This document shows, in pieces, positions 9,101-18,631 of a stretch of 64,000 bases of DNA. The position numbers and the translations under genes are program-made. Every line of letters starts with the position of its first letter. The stretch's first letter is position 1. The notes under the pieces are model-generated. The model was not told where the DNA came from and ran no database searches. It saw only the letters and a program-made list of their open reading frames with translations. The stretch lies in NCBI RefSeq assembly GCF_007559345.1, contig NZ_VMBH01000001.1, forward strand, positions 558,001 to 622,000. The letters run 5' to 3'. Source of the stretch: Cardinium endosymbiont of Dermatophagoides farinae. Its GTDB lineage: Bacteria; Bacteroidota; Bacteroidia; Cytophagales; Amoebophilaceae.

Positions 9101-11473
9101 TTAAATCACGTTCAAAAGTTTGAATCAGCTGATCCATGATTTGGTCAATACTTTTGTCATCTAGTGTCTTTTCTTTATCCTGTAGCGTAAAACGAATGGC
9201 ATAAGATTTTTTATCTGCTGGTAAATGTGCCCCCTCGTAGATATCAAAAAGATTGATCTCTTGAATAGCTTTATGGCCCTGCTTTAGAATGAGCGCTTTT
9301 ATGTTTTGGAATAGCACAGCTTTATCGACGATCAAAGAGAGGTCTCTTTTAACAGCAGGAAATTTAGAGATAGGCTCATAAATTTTATGAGGTTTGCTTA
9401 TCTCTAATAGATGGCTCCAATCTATATCTGCAAAAAAAACAGGTTGAGAAAGGCAATCTAGAATAGATGGCTGAAGTTGACCAAAGGTCATTACCACTGC
9501 TTCTTTATATCTTCCTTGAACGGCTTGTATATAGAATGGGTGTGTTACAGTGCTATAAGATAGTTCTGTAATGCCTAACTTTTGTATGAGTTGTTCTATA
9601 GTAGCCCGTATACTGTGTAAGGTTACAGGACCCAGTTGACGGACCCAGTTGGGTGGTTCTATTTGACCGGTAAGCCAAAGGGCTAGTCTTTTTTCTTCGT
9701 GGTATGATGCACCATCTTGGCTATAGATTGTACCCAATTCAAATAACTTTAAGTCATGCTGACGGCGTGCAAGATTATAGGCGATGACTTCTAAGCCGCT
9801 AAAAAGCAGCGTAGGACGCAAGATACCAGTAGATTCACTCAGTGGGTTAAGGATAGAGACTGCTTTTTCAGTAGGTTCTATGGCTGTGTAAGCCTCTTTG
9901 GTTAAAGAATTGGTGCATATTTCATAATAGCCGTTGGCTACCAACATTTTACTAACTTCTTCTGCTACCTTATAGGCTTGATCTATGCTGTTTTCAGGGG
10001 AGAGGTAAGCAGCAGCTAAATAGTTGGGTATGCGATCGTAGCCATATATGCGTGCAATTTCTTCAATCAGGTCTGCTTTTCTGGTAACATCTACTCTATA
10101 AGGTGGTACTTTTGCGGTAAAACCTTGTTCGGTTTCTGCTTCAATAGCTATTTCTAAGTCTGTTAAAATTTGCTTAATAGTGGCTGGGTCAATCGTTTTA
10201 CCCAAGCATCGGATAATTTCTGCGTAAGCAATAGGAATGGTAAAATGTACCAATGGTGTGGGGTAGTGTTCTATGACTTGGCATGCTTCTGTAGATGGAA
10301 TCAGCTCTTGTAATAATAGCACTGCTCTTTTTAATGCATAAAGGGAAGGTTGGGATCTGTTCCACGTTCAAATCGAAAAGAAGCATCAGTTTTAAGGTTA
10401 TGGTGTTGGGCAGCACGACGTATAACCGATGGATTAAAATAGGCACTTTCTATAAACACATCTCTTGTAGCATCGGTGATGCGTGTCCTGAGCCCTCCTA
10501 AAATGCCAGCCATTGCTATAGGACCTGCTTCATCACAAATCATTAGCTCGTGACCAGCTAGTTTTCTTGCTACGTCGTCCAAACCTGTAAATAAAGTAGC
10601 TGGAGCGCATGGCTGAACCATAAGTGATCTACCGATGATGGTATCGTAATCAAAAGCATGTAATGGTTGCCCCAATTCATGTAATACAAAATTGGTTACA
10701 TCTACTACATTGTTAATAGGTTTGACGCCAATATGTGATAGCCTGGTACGCAACCATTCGGGAGAAGGTTGTATAGAGATATTTTTAAGCAATAGGCCAG
10801 TGTAGCGTGGGCATAGTGCAGCATCTATATGGGCTATTGTTAATGCCCGGTCGCATCTTACCGAATGAAAATCTTTAATAGAAGGAAGCGTAATAGGCAG
10901 GTGCAAAATAGCTTTAAGCTCTCTGGCCACACCTAGGTGTGAACAGGCATCTGCTCTGTTGGGTGTAATCTCAATTTCTAAGACTTCATCTAATAGCGGT
11001 TTGAAGTAGTCTTTAGCAGGGGTTCCTGCAGGCAATGTAGTGGTTAGTACTATAATGCCATCATGCGCTGGGCCGATGCCAATTTCATCTGCTGCACAAA
11101 TCATTCCTTCAGACCATACCCCCCTAATTTTAATTTTTTTAATTTGAAAAGAAGATTGGTCTACATAATTATAAATCGTACTGCCTACTGGGGCGACCAC
11201 TACCTTTTGCCCGACTGCTACATTAGGCGCTCCACAAACAATAGTGCAGCGCCTATCTGATCCAATATCCACTAAGGTTTGCTTTAACCTATCTGCATTA
11301 GGGTGGGGCAGGCAGGATACTACATCACCTATTATAAGCCCTTCTAAACCACCCTTAATAGTAGAATGTATATGGGCAACTTCTAGTCCGCTCTGGGTTA
11401 AAAGAGGTGCTATATCAGCGGCCTTTAAAGAACAATCAATAGAGGATTTAAGCCAATTTAAAGATATTTTCAT
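9081..11473 (-). pseudogene. pheT: Phenylalanyl-tRNA synthetase beta chain (PheT), split by a -1 frameshift
   Basis: PheT is half of the alpha2-beta2 enzyme that charges tRNA-Phe. The first frame (10331-11473) holds the tRNA-binding EMAP-like domain (GLIIGDVVSCLPHPNADRL), the B3/B4 editing region and motif RFERGTDPN. The second (9081-10322) holds B5, the catalytic-like core and the C-terminal anticodon-binding fold ending at DLNVIIRR. The break is at CCCTTTATGCATTAA; one more T (TTT TAT GCA TTA) restores FYALKRAVLLLQEL, exactly the family sequence. An essential gene is unlikely to be truly broken unless very recently, so a sequencing indel is a serious alternative. It continues into the coiled-coil/zapA unit. 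Confidence 0.92.
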
Positions 11474-11516
11474 AATGCGTAATCAATCCGTTCAGCTAGG
11501 TAGTGCAAAGCTACCT

Positions 11517-12800
11517 TTAATTCTGATGGCCTACCCGTTCTAATAACTCCATTTTATAAGCATCCCAATCATGAATAGGCTGTCTAGCCACGCCAGAGTC
11601 CATAGCAGCCTGCGCAACAGCTATAGAAACGGTAGAAAGCAAACGTGTGTCCATGGGCTTAGGGAGTAAGTATTCTTTTCCAAAATGTATCGTTCCACCA
11701 TAGTATTTCCGAACGGCAACGGGTACTTCTTCTTGTGCCAGTTTTTGAATAGCTTGTACCGCAGCTTGTTGCATCGCTCCATTAATGGCGGTAGCACGTA
11801 CATCTAAAGCACCCCTAAAAATGTAAGGAAAAGCAAGTAAGTTATTGACTTGGTTGGGGTAATCGCTACGTCCTGTAGCAAAGATCACATCTGGTCTGGC
11901 AGCCATAGCATCTCGGTAAGAAATTTCTGGCATAGGGTTTGCTAACCCAAAAATAATGGGATCCTTAGTCATGCGCTCTATGCTTTGGCTCATTAATAGA
12001 TTGCCAGAAGAGAGCCCTATAAATACATCTGATCCAATTACTGCATCATGTAGCGTATGTACAGGACGGTCTGTAGCAAAGGGCGCTTTAATAGAATCAA
12101 GATCATCTCTATCCTTACGGATCACCCCTTTTCTATCACACATAACGATATGGGCCGGATTCGCTCCTAAGGCCATCAAAAGCTTTGCCGTAGCAGTCGC
12201 CCCTGCGCCAGCTCCACTGAAAACAATCTGCACCTGTCCAATCTCCTTGTTTGTAATTAATAAGGCATTTAATAGCGCAGCAGCTGTTACAATAGCCGTA
12301 GCATGCTGGTCATCATGCATAATAGGTATATCCAATTGAGCCATCAATGCCTCTTCAATCTGAAAGCATTCAGGCGCTTTAATGTCCTCTAGGTTAAGCG
12401 CACCAAAAGTAGGTGCCAATGCTTTAATCACTTGTATGACTTCTTCAGGAGTAGTTGCATCAATTTCAATGTCAAAAGCATCCACGCCAGCAAACCTTTT
12501 TAGGATCATCGCCTTTGCTTCCATAACTGGTTTAGCAGCTAACGGGCCAATATGACCATACCCTAATACAGCTGTACCATTGGATATTACGGCTACTGAG
12601 TTGCCTTTATTTGTATATTGGTAAACTTTCTCGTTAGATGCAGCAATTTCCTCGCAAATAATGCCCACACCAGGGGTATAAGCTGTAATGATATCGCGAG
12701 GTGTATGGAATGATTTGGTGACACAGGTACCTATCTTGCCAGCAGGAAACTGCGCGTGATAGGCTAGAATTTCTTCTTTGGTAACTGCTGTTTTATTCAT
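11517..12800 (-). CDS. maeB: NAD(P)-dependent malic enzyme
   Basis: A 427-residue oxidative decarboxylase that converts malate to pyruvate and CO2. Seen: N-terminal malic domain with YTPGVG and a Lys in AAKPVMEAKA, metal-binding EDIKAPECF, HDDQHATA, and the Rossmann loop FSGAGAGATATA. It ends without the phosphotransacetylase domain that long MaeB proteins carry, so it is the short form. The two Dcu-type dicarboxylate carriers at 47.8-50.3 kb could supply malate from the host. Gene symbol is by family; NAD versus NADP use is not decided by the sequence. Confidence 0.92.
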   Translation of the reverse strand: MNKTAVTKEEILAYHAQFPAGKIGTCVTKSFHTPRDIITAYTPGVGIICEEIAASNEKVYQYTNKGNSVAVISNGTAVLGYGHIGPLAAKPVMEAKAMILKRFAGVDAFDIEIDATTPEEVIQVIKALAPTFGALNLEDIKAPECFQIEEALMAQLDIPIMHDDQHATAIVTAAALLNALLITNKEIGQVQIVFSGAGAGATATAKLLMALGANPAHIVMCDRKGVIRKDRDDLDSIKAPFATDRPVHTLHDAVIGSDVFIGLSSGNLLMSQSIERMTKDPIIFGLANPMPEISYRDAMAARPDVIFATGRSDYPNQVNNLLAFPYIFRGALDVRATAINGAMQQAAVQAIQKLAQEEVPVAVRKYYGGTIHFGKEYLLPKPMDTRLLSTVSIAVAQAAMDSGVARQPIHDWDAYKMELLERVGHQN

Positions 12801-12888
12801 AGTATATACATTTTATTTGTAAATGTTGGATATATTGGTTTAAATATTTTTGTTTCTATTCAGTTTAATGGTTAATAAGGCATTTTAT

Positions 12889-12916
12889 CCCACTTTTTTC
12901 TTGATAAAAAAGTGGG
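12889..12916. terminator. Hairpin with 11-bp stem
   Basis: CCCACTTTTTT and AAAAAAGTGGG pair around a 6-nt loop in the gap between malic enzyme and rlmN. It could terminate transcription in either direction or be one end of a repeat adjoining 12934. Confidence 0.5.
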
Positions 12917-12933
12917 CAAAAAATCAAGCCCTC

Positions 12934-13058
12934 GGCAAAAAGTTGCGGAACCCACCTCTTACAGATGGAAAAACAGAAGCCGCCCGCTACGCGTGCTTGA
13001 AAGGAATCTGTTTTTCCTAATCATCTGTAAGGCGAGGGTTCTATTTCGCAACTTTTTA
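12934..13058. repeat. Third inverted-repeat element (about 125 bp)
   Basis: The left half (AAAAAGTTGCG, GAACCC, CTTACAGATG, AAAAACAGA in order) is repeated inverted on the right (TCTGTTTTT, CATCTGTAAG, GGGTTC, CGCAACTTTTT). This gives a near-palindromic element with about 40-bp arms and a GC-rich centre, unrelated to the AGACCT family. It fills most of the 12801-13178 gap; no gene is seen there. Confidence 0.6.
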
Positions 13059-13178
13059 TAGGGCATTTTCCTACTATGGCCATAACATTGATGAATGGAT
13101 ACATATTTTTCTGCTTGAAGCAATAGCTGAGCTAAGTTACCATTTTTCAATCATTTATACCAAAGGGCCTAACATGAA

Positions 13179-14405
13179 TCATGCGTTTGGTTTATGTTTG
13201 AGTTGTTTGCTGCGCAATTGGCCACAAGCAGCGTCAATATCTGTTCCATGTTCTCCACGTACAACTGCATGAATCCCTTGTGCACGTAGCGTGGAAACAA
13301 AGTCATGAATGGTTTTGGGCGTACTGCGTTTGTAATGGTCCAATTCATCTACAGGATTATAGGGAATAAGGTTTACATGAACCAAATGGCGTTGTTTACG
13401 CGCTAAAATTAAATTGGCTAGCTCAAAAGCAGATGATTCTGAGTCATTTATATCTTTTAGTAGAATATATTCAAATGTTACGCGTCTGTTTGTTTGATCT
13501 AAGTAGTAATCAATTGCTTCCATCAGTTTTGCTATGGGAATGGCTTTATTGAGTTTCATGATGCGTGTACGCAGTGGGTTATTGGCTGCATGTAGCGAAA
13601 GGGCAAGGTTTACCTGTAGGCCTTCATGTGCAAAGGCTTTGATTTTTTGGTCTAGTCCACTGGTAGAAACGGTAATATGTCGTGCACCAATAGCAAGACC
13701 TTTGGGATGGTTGACCATACGTATAAAGCGCAAAACATGGTCGTAATTATCAAATGGTTCTCCAATACCCATTACTACGATATGGCTGATTCTTTTCTGT
13801 GCTATATCCAACTTTTCTTGCATGTGGACTACCTGTTCAACGATTTCACCTGTTGTTAAATCTCTTTTCTTGCTTAAAAGACCGCTGGCACAAAAGCTAC
13901 AACCAATATTGCAACCCACTTGTGTGGTCACACAAATCGATAGGCCATAGCTATGTTCCATTAAAACGGTTTCAATTAAATGGCCATCTCTGAGTTTAAA
14001 TAAAGACTTGATTGTTCCATCTTTTGCATATTGCACCTTATCTTCTACCATGGAGGCCAGTGAAAAATGCTCATCCAAGCGCGACCTGGTCGTTAAGCTT
14101 ACATCGCTCATTTCACTAAAGCTGCTGACACGTTTTTGGTAGAGCCATTTCCAAATTTGGGCACCCCGAAAAGATTTTTCACCTTGCGCTTCCAACCAAA
14201 GGGTTAACTCCTTGTCGGTTAAATTATAAATAGATGGTTTTTGAGACTCGATTGTTAATGGTAATTTTGAAGCTGGTCTATGCTCGTCCAATGCAGTTGA
14301 GCGCTCTGGCGACTGCGCTTCTCGTGAAAATTGCGCATCACAAATCGCTTGCGAAAGAGGTCTAATAGATGGTTTTGGTAAAGTGCTTGCTGAATGGTTT
14401 AACAT
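13179..14405 (-). CDS. rlmN: 23S rRNA/tRNA adenine-C2 methyltransferase RlmN, with in-frame MITE insert
   Basis: A 408-residue radical SAM enzyme that methylates A2503 of 23S rRNA and A37 of some tRNAs. Seen: cluster motif C-x3-C-x2-C in [22 protein letters not shown], and the C-terminal AACGQLR Cys used in the methyl transfer. The conserved fold begins near [14 protein letters not shown] (residue 61). The preceding tail contains a 135-bp insertion: KPSI occurs at residues 11-14 and again at 56-59, and the 45 residues gained are translated from a diverged MITE plus its 13-bp target duplication. The frame stays open, so the enzyme should still be made, with a longer N-terminal tail. Confidence 0.93.
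   Translation of the reverse strand: MLNHSASTLPKPSIRPLSQAICDAQFSREAQSPERSTALDEHRPASKLPLTIESQKPSIYNLTDKELTLWLEAQGEKSFRGAQIWKWLYQKRVSSFSEMSDVSLTTRSRLDEHFSLASMVEDKVQYAKDGTIKSLFKLRDGHLIETVLMEHSYGLSICVTTQVGCNIGCSFCASGLLSKKRDLTTGEIVEQVVHMQEKLDIAQKRISHIVVMGIGEPFDNYDHVLRFIRMVNHPKGLAIGARHITVSTSGLDQKIKAFAHEGLQVNLALSLHAANNPLRTRIMKLNKAIPIAKLMEAIDYYLDQTNRRVTFEYILLKDINDSESSAFELANLILARKQRHLVHVNLIPYNPVDELDHYKRSTPKTIHDFVSTLRAQGIHAVVRGEHGTDIDAACGQLRSKQLKHKPNA
14242..14363. repeat. Diverged MITE copy D inside rlmN
   Basis: The interior matches the MITE family (GGTAATTTTGAAGC, GTCTATGCTCGTCC, CTGGCGACTGCGCTTCTC) and it ends in AGAGGTCT. It is flanked by a 13-bp direct repeat AATAGATGGTTTT at 14229-14241 and 14364-14376. 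Element plus one repeat is 135 bp, a multiple of three. Confidence 0.85.
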
Positions 14406-14834
14406 ATAATCTGTGTCGGTCGAGGTTAGGCCAGTAAAAAAAGATGTTAAAACGCTCCTTTGTTGGTTTAAATTGGAAGATCCAATTTTCTACCAAGCCA
14501 ACAAAAGCATCGACTATGAATGTAGCAAAATTAGTAAAAATATATGATGCCACGGATGCATTTTTTACAAAATGTATGGAAATGTTCATTAAACTGTGTC
14601 AAGGCCATAAAAAGTTATAAATTTTTTCGAGAATATAGATTTATGATTTTTTCCTATACTAGGATCGAAAGTAGGAACAAGATGTTGCATTAGTGTCACT
14701 TCATTGGCTCTATTAAGGATCATATCTTTGGTCAAGTGTGTAGTATGGCATGCATGATTGATTTTAAGATTTGATTCGAACAGGTCTAGGTTCTATTTTT
14801 CAGGTGTCCAAACCTCAAAAAAAATAAATTTTTT
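14406..14834. other. Intergenic region at island boundary
   Basis: No convincing gene. A short open frame on the minus strand upstream of rlmN has no recognisable features. An imperfect hairpin around GTTGGTTTAAATTGGA lies at about 14460-14500. This is the junction between chromosomal rlmN and the plasmid-like island. Confidence 0.4.
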
Positions 14835-14852
14835 AGCCTTCTTCGGGAGGCT
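14835..14852 (-). terminator. Terminator of the first RepL-like gene
   Basis: On the minus strand AGCCTCCCGAAGAAGGCT is followed by AAAAAATT and a T-rich tract. The same 18-bp hairpin occurs at 41539-41556 just after the second RepL-like gene, so it travels with that gene family. Confidence 0.7.
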
Positions 14853-14891
14853 TTTTTATATATTCTTATATTTTTATACACCCTTCATAAC

Positions 14892-15230
14892 TTATTTACA
14901 GAGGATTCCTTCATTAAAAGACTTATTATTAACCCAGTAAACAAGTGAAAATTTAGTTTTTGCTAGTAATCCTTTAGAACACAATTCTAAAAGACCTTTA
15001 TTGGTGGATGATCTAGTTTTATATCTCATGAACTTGCTAAAATCATCTATATCAAATAACAATTTACCATCCTCCGGGATACCCTTATGAATAATATATT
15101 TTATAACGTTTTGAGCTGGTTTCGACAAAGAAATTAAAAAATCTAAATCAATAACCCTTTCTGACCTACCTCCAATAAATGGGTTAGATTCAAATTTATC
15201 AAGACCATCTCTCATAGAGTTTTTCATCAT
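14892..15230 (-). CDS. RepL-like plasmid replication protein, copy 1 (putative)
   Basis: A 112-residue protein homologous to the product encoded at 41166-41534: both share an NPF motif near the N terminus, FDIDDFSKF/FDIDEFKRF, a helix-turn-helix-like stretch, and VYWVNNKSF/VYWVNKNVF. The arrangement (short helical region, winged-helix core, strand with a WVN turn) resembles RepL-type plasmid initiators; this assignment is inference. It stands next to a 1-kb AT-rich repeat region that could be its origin, and is followed by a dedicated hairpin. No lesion seen. Confidence 0.55.
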   Translation of the reverse strand: MMKNSMRDGLDKFESNPFIGGRSERVIDLDFLISLSKPAQNVIKYIIHKGIPEDGKLLFDIDDFSKFMRYKTRSSTNKGLLELCSKGLLAKTKFSLVYWVNNKSFNEGILCK

Positions 15231-16269
15231 AGATTAACATCTAAAAGTTCAGTACAGATTAATTCTCGATACATACTACAATTGAATAATAAGATTTATA
15301 CTAATATCTCGTAAAACTAAAAAAGAAAAATTAGTTTTCTAACGTTACTTTGTATAGATACAATTATAATAAAATATTTTATAAAAAAATAATTTTAACT
15401 ATAAGAAATATATCCTATGTATCATACTCCATTTAATTTATCTAGTTAAAAAACAACCAGGTGTTAAAGAGATGGAATATACCACACCTTATTAATATGT
15501 AGAAAGTATACGGTAATTATGCACGTATTGAGTATGTACAAAAAAGCACTTAATAGTAAGGAAATAGATTGAAAAGTAGTGCTATTAAAGTTATATGTGA
15601 TCAAATAAGGCCAGATAAATTTTAGAAAAAGGCCAGATAAGAAAATACAAAATAACTTCACTTTCAATGAAAAAAGTATTAAAAAGGCCAGAAGGCCAGA
15701 TAATATACTTGTATATAATTCGATAAGTTATTAGATATATTCATATATATGTGTCCTTAATAACTATGAATTATATCTATAAATATAATTTATCTGGCCT
15801 TCTGGCCTTTTTAATATAAAAACGTTGTATATGAATGTTTTAAATGGGGCTAGATATTAATACATATTTAGCCCCTATCTGGCCTTCTGGCCCTATTTAA
15901 AAACGTTTAATACGCCTTAAACGCTTTTATAACTTATATTATATTAAGTGTTTCTAATTAATACTTAACTAAATAATTTATAGTACACTTCAGTTAACAT
16001 AAATAAGACTGGATATGAATAATTTATATGTATATTTCTATATACTTTCATATATATTATTCTATAACACTTCAGCAGACACTTCAATTAACACATATAT
16101 AATTGATTATGAATAACTTATGTATTTTCATATGTCTATTTTTATAAAAAGACACACATACACATATATTGAACTGATAATCAGCTTAATAACTATCATA
16201 CAAGTGTCTTCAGAAGTATCAACGGAAAATAAGCACATATGGACACATACAAGAGATACCTTCCCTCTC
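15231..16269. repeat. AT-rich region with GGCCAGA repeats, candidate plasmid origin
   Basis: No supported gene. GGCCAGATAA occurs at 15609-15618 and 15631-15640. A 23-bp block at 15681-15703 (AAAAAGGCCAGA then AGGCCAGATAA) is matched exactly in inverted orientation at 15790-15812, and TATCTGGCCTTCTGGCC recurs at 15876-15892. Further on, diverged copies of an ACTTCAGTTAACA...ATGAATAA block repeat around 15985-16130. GC islands in very AT-rich DNA next to a RepL-like gene suggest iterons of a replication origin. Confidence 0.55.
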
Positions 16270-18188
16270 TTAATCGAAAGAAATCTCCATACCCATCACA
16301 GTCGGCCCCCTTTCGCGTTGCTTACGCAACCCGTGTTCCTGCCCACTAATCACTAACTCCTTTTGAAGTTTTCTAAGCATTTCTTGCCTTCCTAAACCAG
16401 ATACCAATTCTTCATTCCAGTCTTTAAACTGAGAGGGCATGGACGATCTACAGTTTACCCGACACGTACCAGCTAATTCACGAACTTCCCTATACATCTG
16501 CCTCCCCGCTTTATCACTATCAAAAGCCAGCATTACTGACTGTCCATTCTCCCTAGCATTAGACAACACATTCTCTAGTTCCTTTTTAACCCCTTCAGAT
16601 AAACTACCACAAGTAGAAACATACATAGTACCTTCCGAAGGCTTATGGATCTGCTTATAGCTCAAAGCATCTATAGGCTTTCTGAGACCACAATATGCTT
16701 TACGGGTAGACCACAAGACTCAACCAAGACAGACAACCCACGAGGAAGCCCTTTTTGGAAGTATTTGGTGCTATTAAAAAATCCGTCATCTGATATGGTA
16801 CCTTTAACATCAAATTGATAACTAATGGTGCTGCATATAGTACCTTTTCCGCTACTATCTATGTCCCGGTATAAGGCAAATACAGCTTGGTTACCTACCT
16901 TAACACCTGCATAACACCCATAAGTAACCTCATCAATACCTCTACAAGACAGATAATTTCCTTTTTGATGCTCAACAACCCTATCAAACGCCTCTTGAGC
17001 GATATATCGTTGAGATAAAACATCTCCTATTTCTACAGAAAATGATTTTTGATCCTTAACGATACGATCGTCTAAATGTCTGCTAGACAGCCCACAAATA
17101 CTCTGATAACTAAATCCACGTTTTTGCATAAAATCCACAATGGTTCCTTTTTCTTGTTCATCTACTAAAGATTTATACATCCAATGACCATTCTGATTAG
17201 GTCCATTTTTAATCAAAATTTTATCACCTTCTTTTTCCATAACGGCCCAGGCTTTAGAGCTTTTTTCTTTGTCTAAAACATAACCCATAGAAGCAGCATG
17301 TTGAATCAGGTTAACTTCATGCTTGACTCTTTCTAAATCATTATTAATGCGATGCTCTATAAGCGTTTTATGAGTATTTCTAGAATAGATAACTTCCTGT
17401 TTAAGACCTCTATTTTCTTCTTCTAAGGAACGAAGCTTATCCTGTACGTTTTCTAACGCCTCTTTGGCTTGTTCACGATGAAATGGATTTAAGGTGTTTA
17501 TATACTTAGTTTCTGCTACCAACTCTCTTTCAATTTTATTGATGCTTTTGTAGTATTCTTTTGAGGTAGTGTGTTTTCTACCAGTTAATGAAACTTCTAT
17601 GCCACGTTCTAAGCCAAACGGAGCCATAGCTTCCGCATACCTATTTTGATATCCTTGTAATTTAATAGTGCCGTGTCGATAATGTTTAGCGTTTAACCTT
17701 CCATCTGGAGTAATTGGAACTACTACACAATGAATATGTGGTGTTCTTTCATCTCTATGTATAGAAAATCGAACAATATTTTTTTCTCCACCAAATTCTC
17801 TACAAGCAAAATCCCAATTAGCTTGTTTCCAATTTTCAAATAACTTTTCATTAGATTCTATTTCTTTCATGCGATCACGACTGCCAGTCATAACCAAACC
17901 TAAAGCCTTAATAGCATCCAAACGAATAGATTTAGATAGCTTATAACCTTCTGATATCCTTTGCTCAACAAGTTCAGATAACGATTTACCTCCTGTATCT
18001 ACCCATTCTTCGTTTAAGTATGTTCTAGAGGGATCTATATGTAAGCCTAGTTCTGAAGTTAGATTCTTATCTTCTTCATCTTCAAATACACCTGTTTTTT
18101 TAGCTTCCTTACAAGACCTATCTATATGTTTACCGATTCCTATTAAACCTTTCTGATATCCCTTAATATTAAATGTTGCGAACGCCAT
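16270..18188 (-). pseudogene. MobV-type relaxase fused to DUF3991/Toprim domain, frameshifted
   Basis: The first frame (16671-18188, 505 residues) begins MAFATFNIKGYQKG and has the Pre/Mob relaxase histidine motif HIH at residues 151-153 (RTPHIHCVVVP), which would nick the plasmid at oriT for mobilisation. A long coiled-coil region follows, then a DUF3991-like segment (YLSCRGIDEVTYG). A Toprim domain follows in the next frame (16270-16716): VVSES / PIDALSYKQIH, then LAFDSDKAGRQ. The break is at AGCCTATAG; one more C (AGC CCT ATA GAT) restores SESPIDALSY. The full fusion would be about 640 residues. A candidate oriT lies upstream at 18290. Confidence 0.82.
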
Positions 18189-18289
18189 ACCTATAAATGC
18201 ATCATGCTAAACATACCCAACCTTCTTTCCCATTTGCTTGACCTAAAATACCAAGCATAAGATAACGATAATTTGCTAGAAACGAATGG

Positions 18290-18334
18290 TCCTTGCGAAG
18301 CAAGGATTAATAAATAAACCTTACTAAAATAAGG
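18290..18334. other. Candidate transfer origin (inverted repeats upstream of relaxase)
   Basis: Two inverted repeats stand close together in the gap between the divergent relaxase and coupling-protein genes: TCCTTGC-GAA-GCAAGGA (18290-18306) and CCTTACTAAAATAAGG (18319-18334). Mobilisation origins usually lie next to the relaxase gene and contain such hairpins. No nick site can be named from sequence alone. Confidence 0.4.
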
Positions 18335-18435
18335 CCTTGAAGACAGCAAGCTAATGGGGGAAAAGTTGCTCCATTCAAGCGTATGATCCCTGGAATATTA
18401 TCCTATATTTACACCATGAGTCGTCGCTTAAATTA

Positions 18436-18618
18436 TTGCTAATTATGGCAGATAAAATTAAAATAATAGTCGAAAAACTGATTAAAGCAGGTGTGGATAT
18501 GAATACCTTTCTAAAAGCATCTGGATCGTCTATACAGGAAAAAATAGCAGAGATAAGTCAATTATATACTGCTCGAGTAAAAAAACCAAAGCATAAAAGA
18601 AAAATGGCAAAATACTAA
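18436..18618 (+). CDS. Small basic protein upstream of traG
   Basis: A 60-residue protein, or 57 if it starts at the second Met (MADKIKIIV, 18445), with an amphipathic helix and a very basic tail (RVKKPKHKRKMAKY). It ends 13 bp before the coupling-protein gene, so it is probably co-transcribed with it. The basic tail suggests nucleic-acid binding, perhaps an accessory mobilisation protein. I do not recognise a family. Confidence 0.5.
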   Translation: MLIMADKIKIIVEKLIKAGVDMNTFLKASGSSIQEKIAEISQLYTARVKKPKHKRKMAKY

Positions 18619-18631
18619 TGGACTATTACCC

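Noticed and set aside
14362-14589. A 75-residue frame upstream of rlmN
   Set aside because: It overlaps the rlmN start and the MITE junction out of frame and has no domain.
14740-14800. Possible tRNA on the minus strand (GTTCGAATC-like T loop)
   Set aside because: The bases around the loop do not form a T stem or an acceptor stem. No tRNA or rRNA gene was found in the window by eye.
15464-15667. A 67-residue hydrophobic frame in the AT-rich region
   Set aside because: Its composition is what AT-rich DNA gives by chance, and it overlaps the repeat units of the candidate origin.
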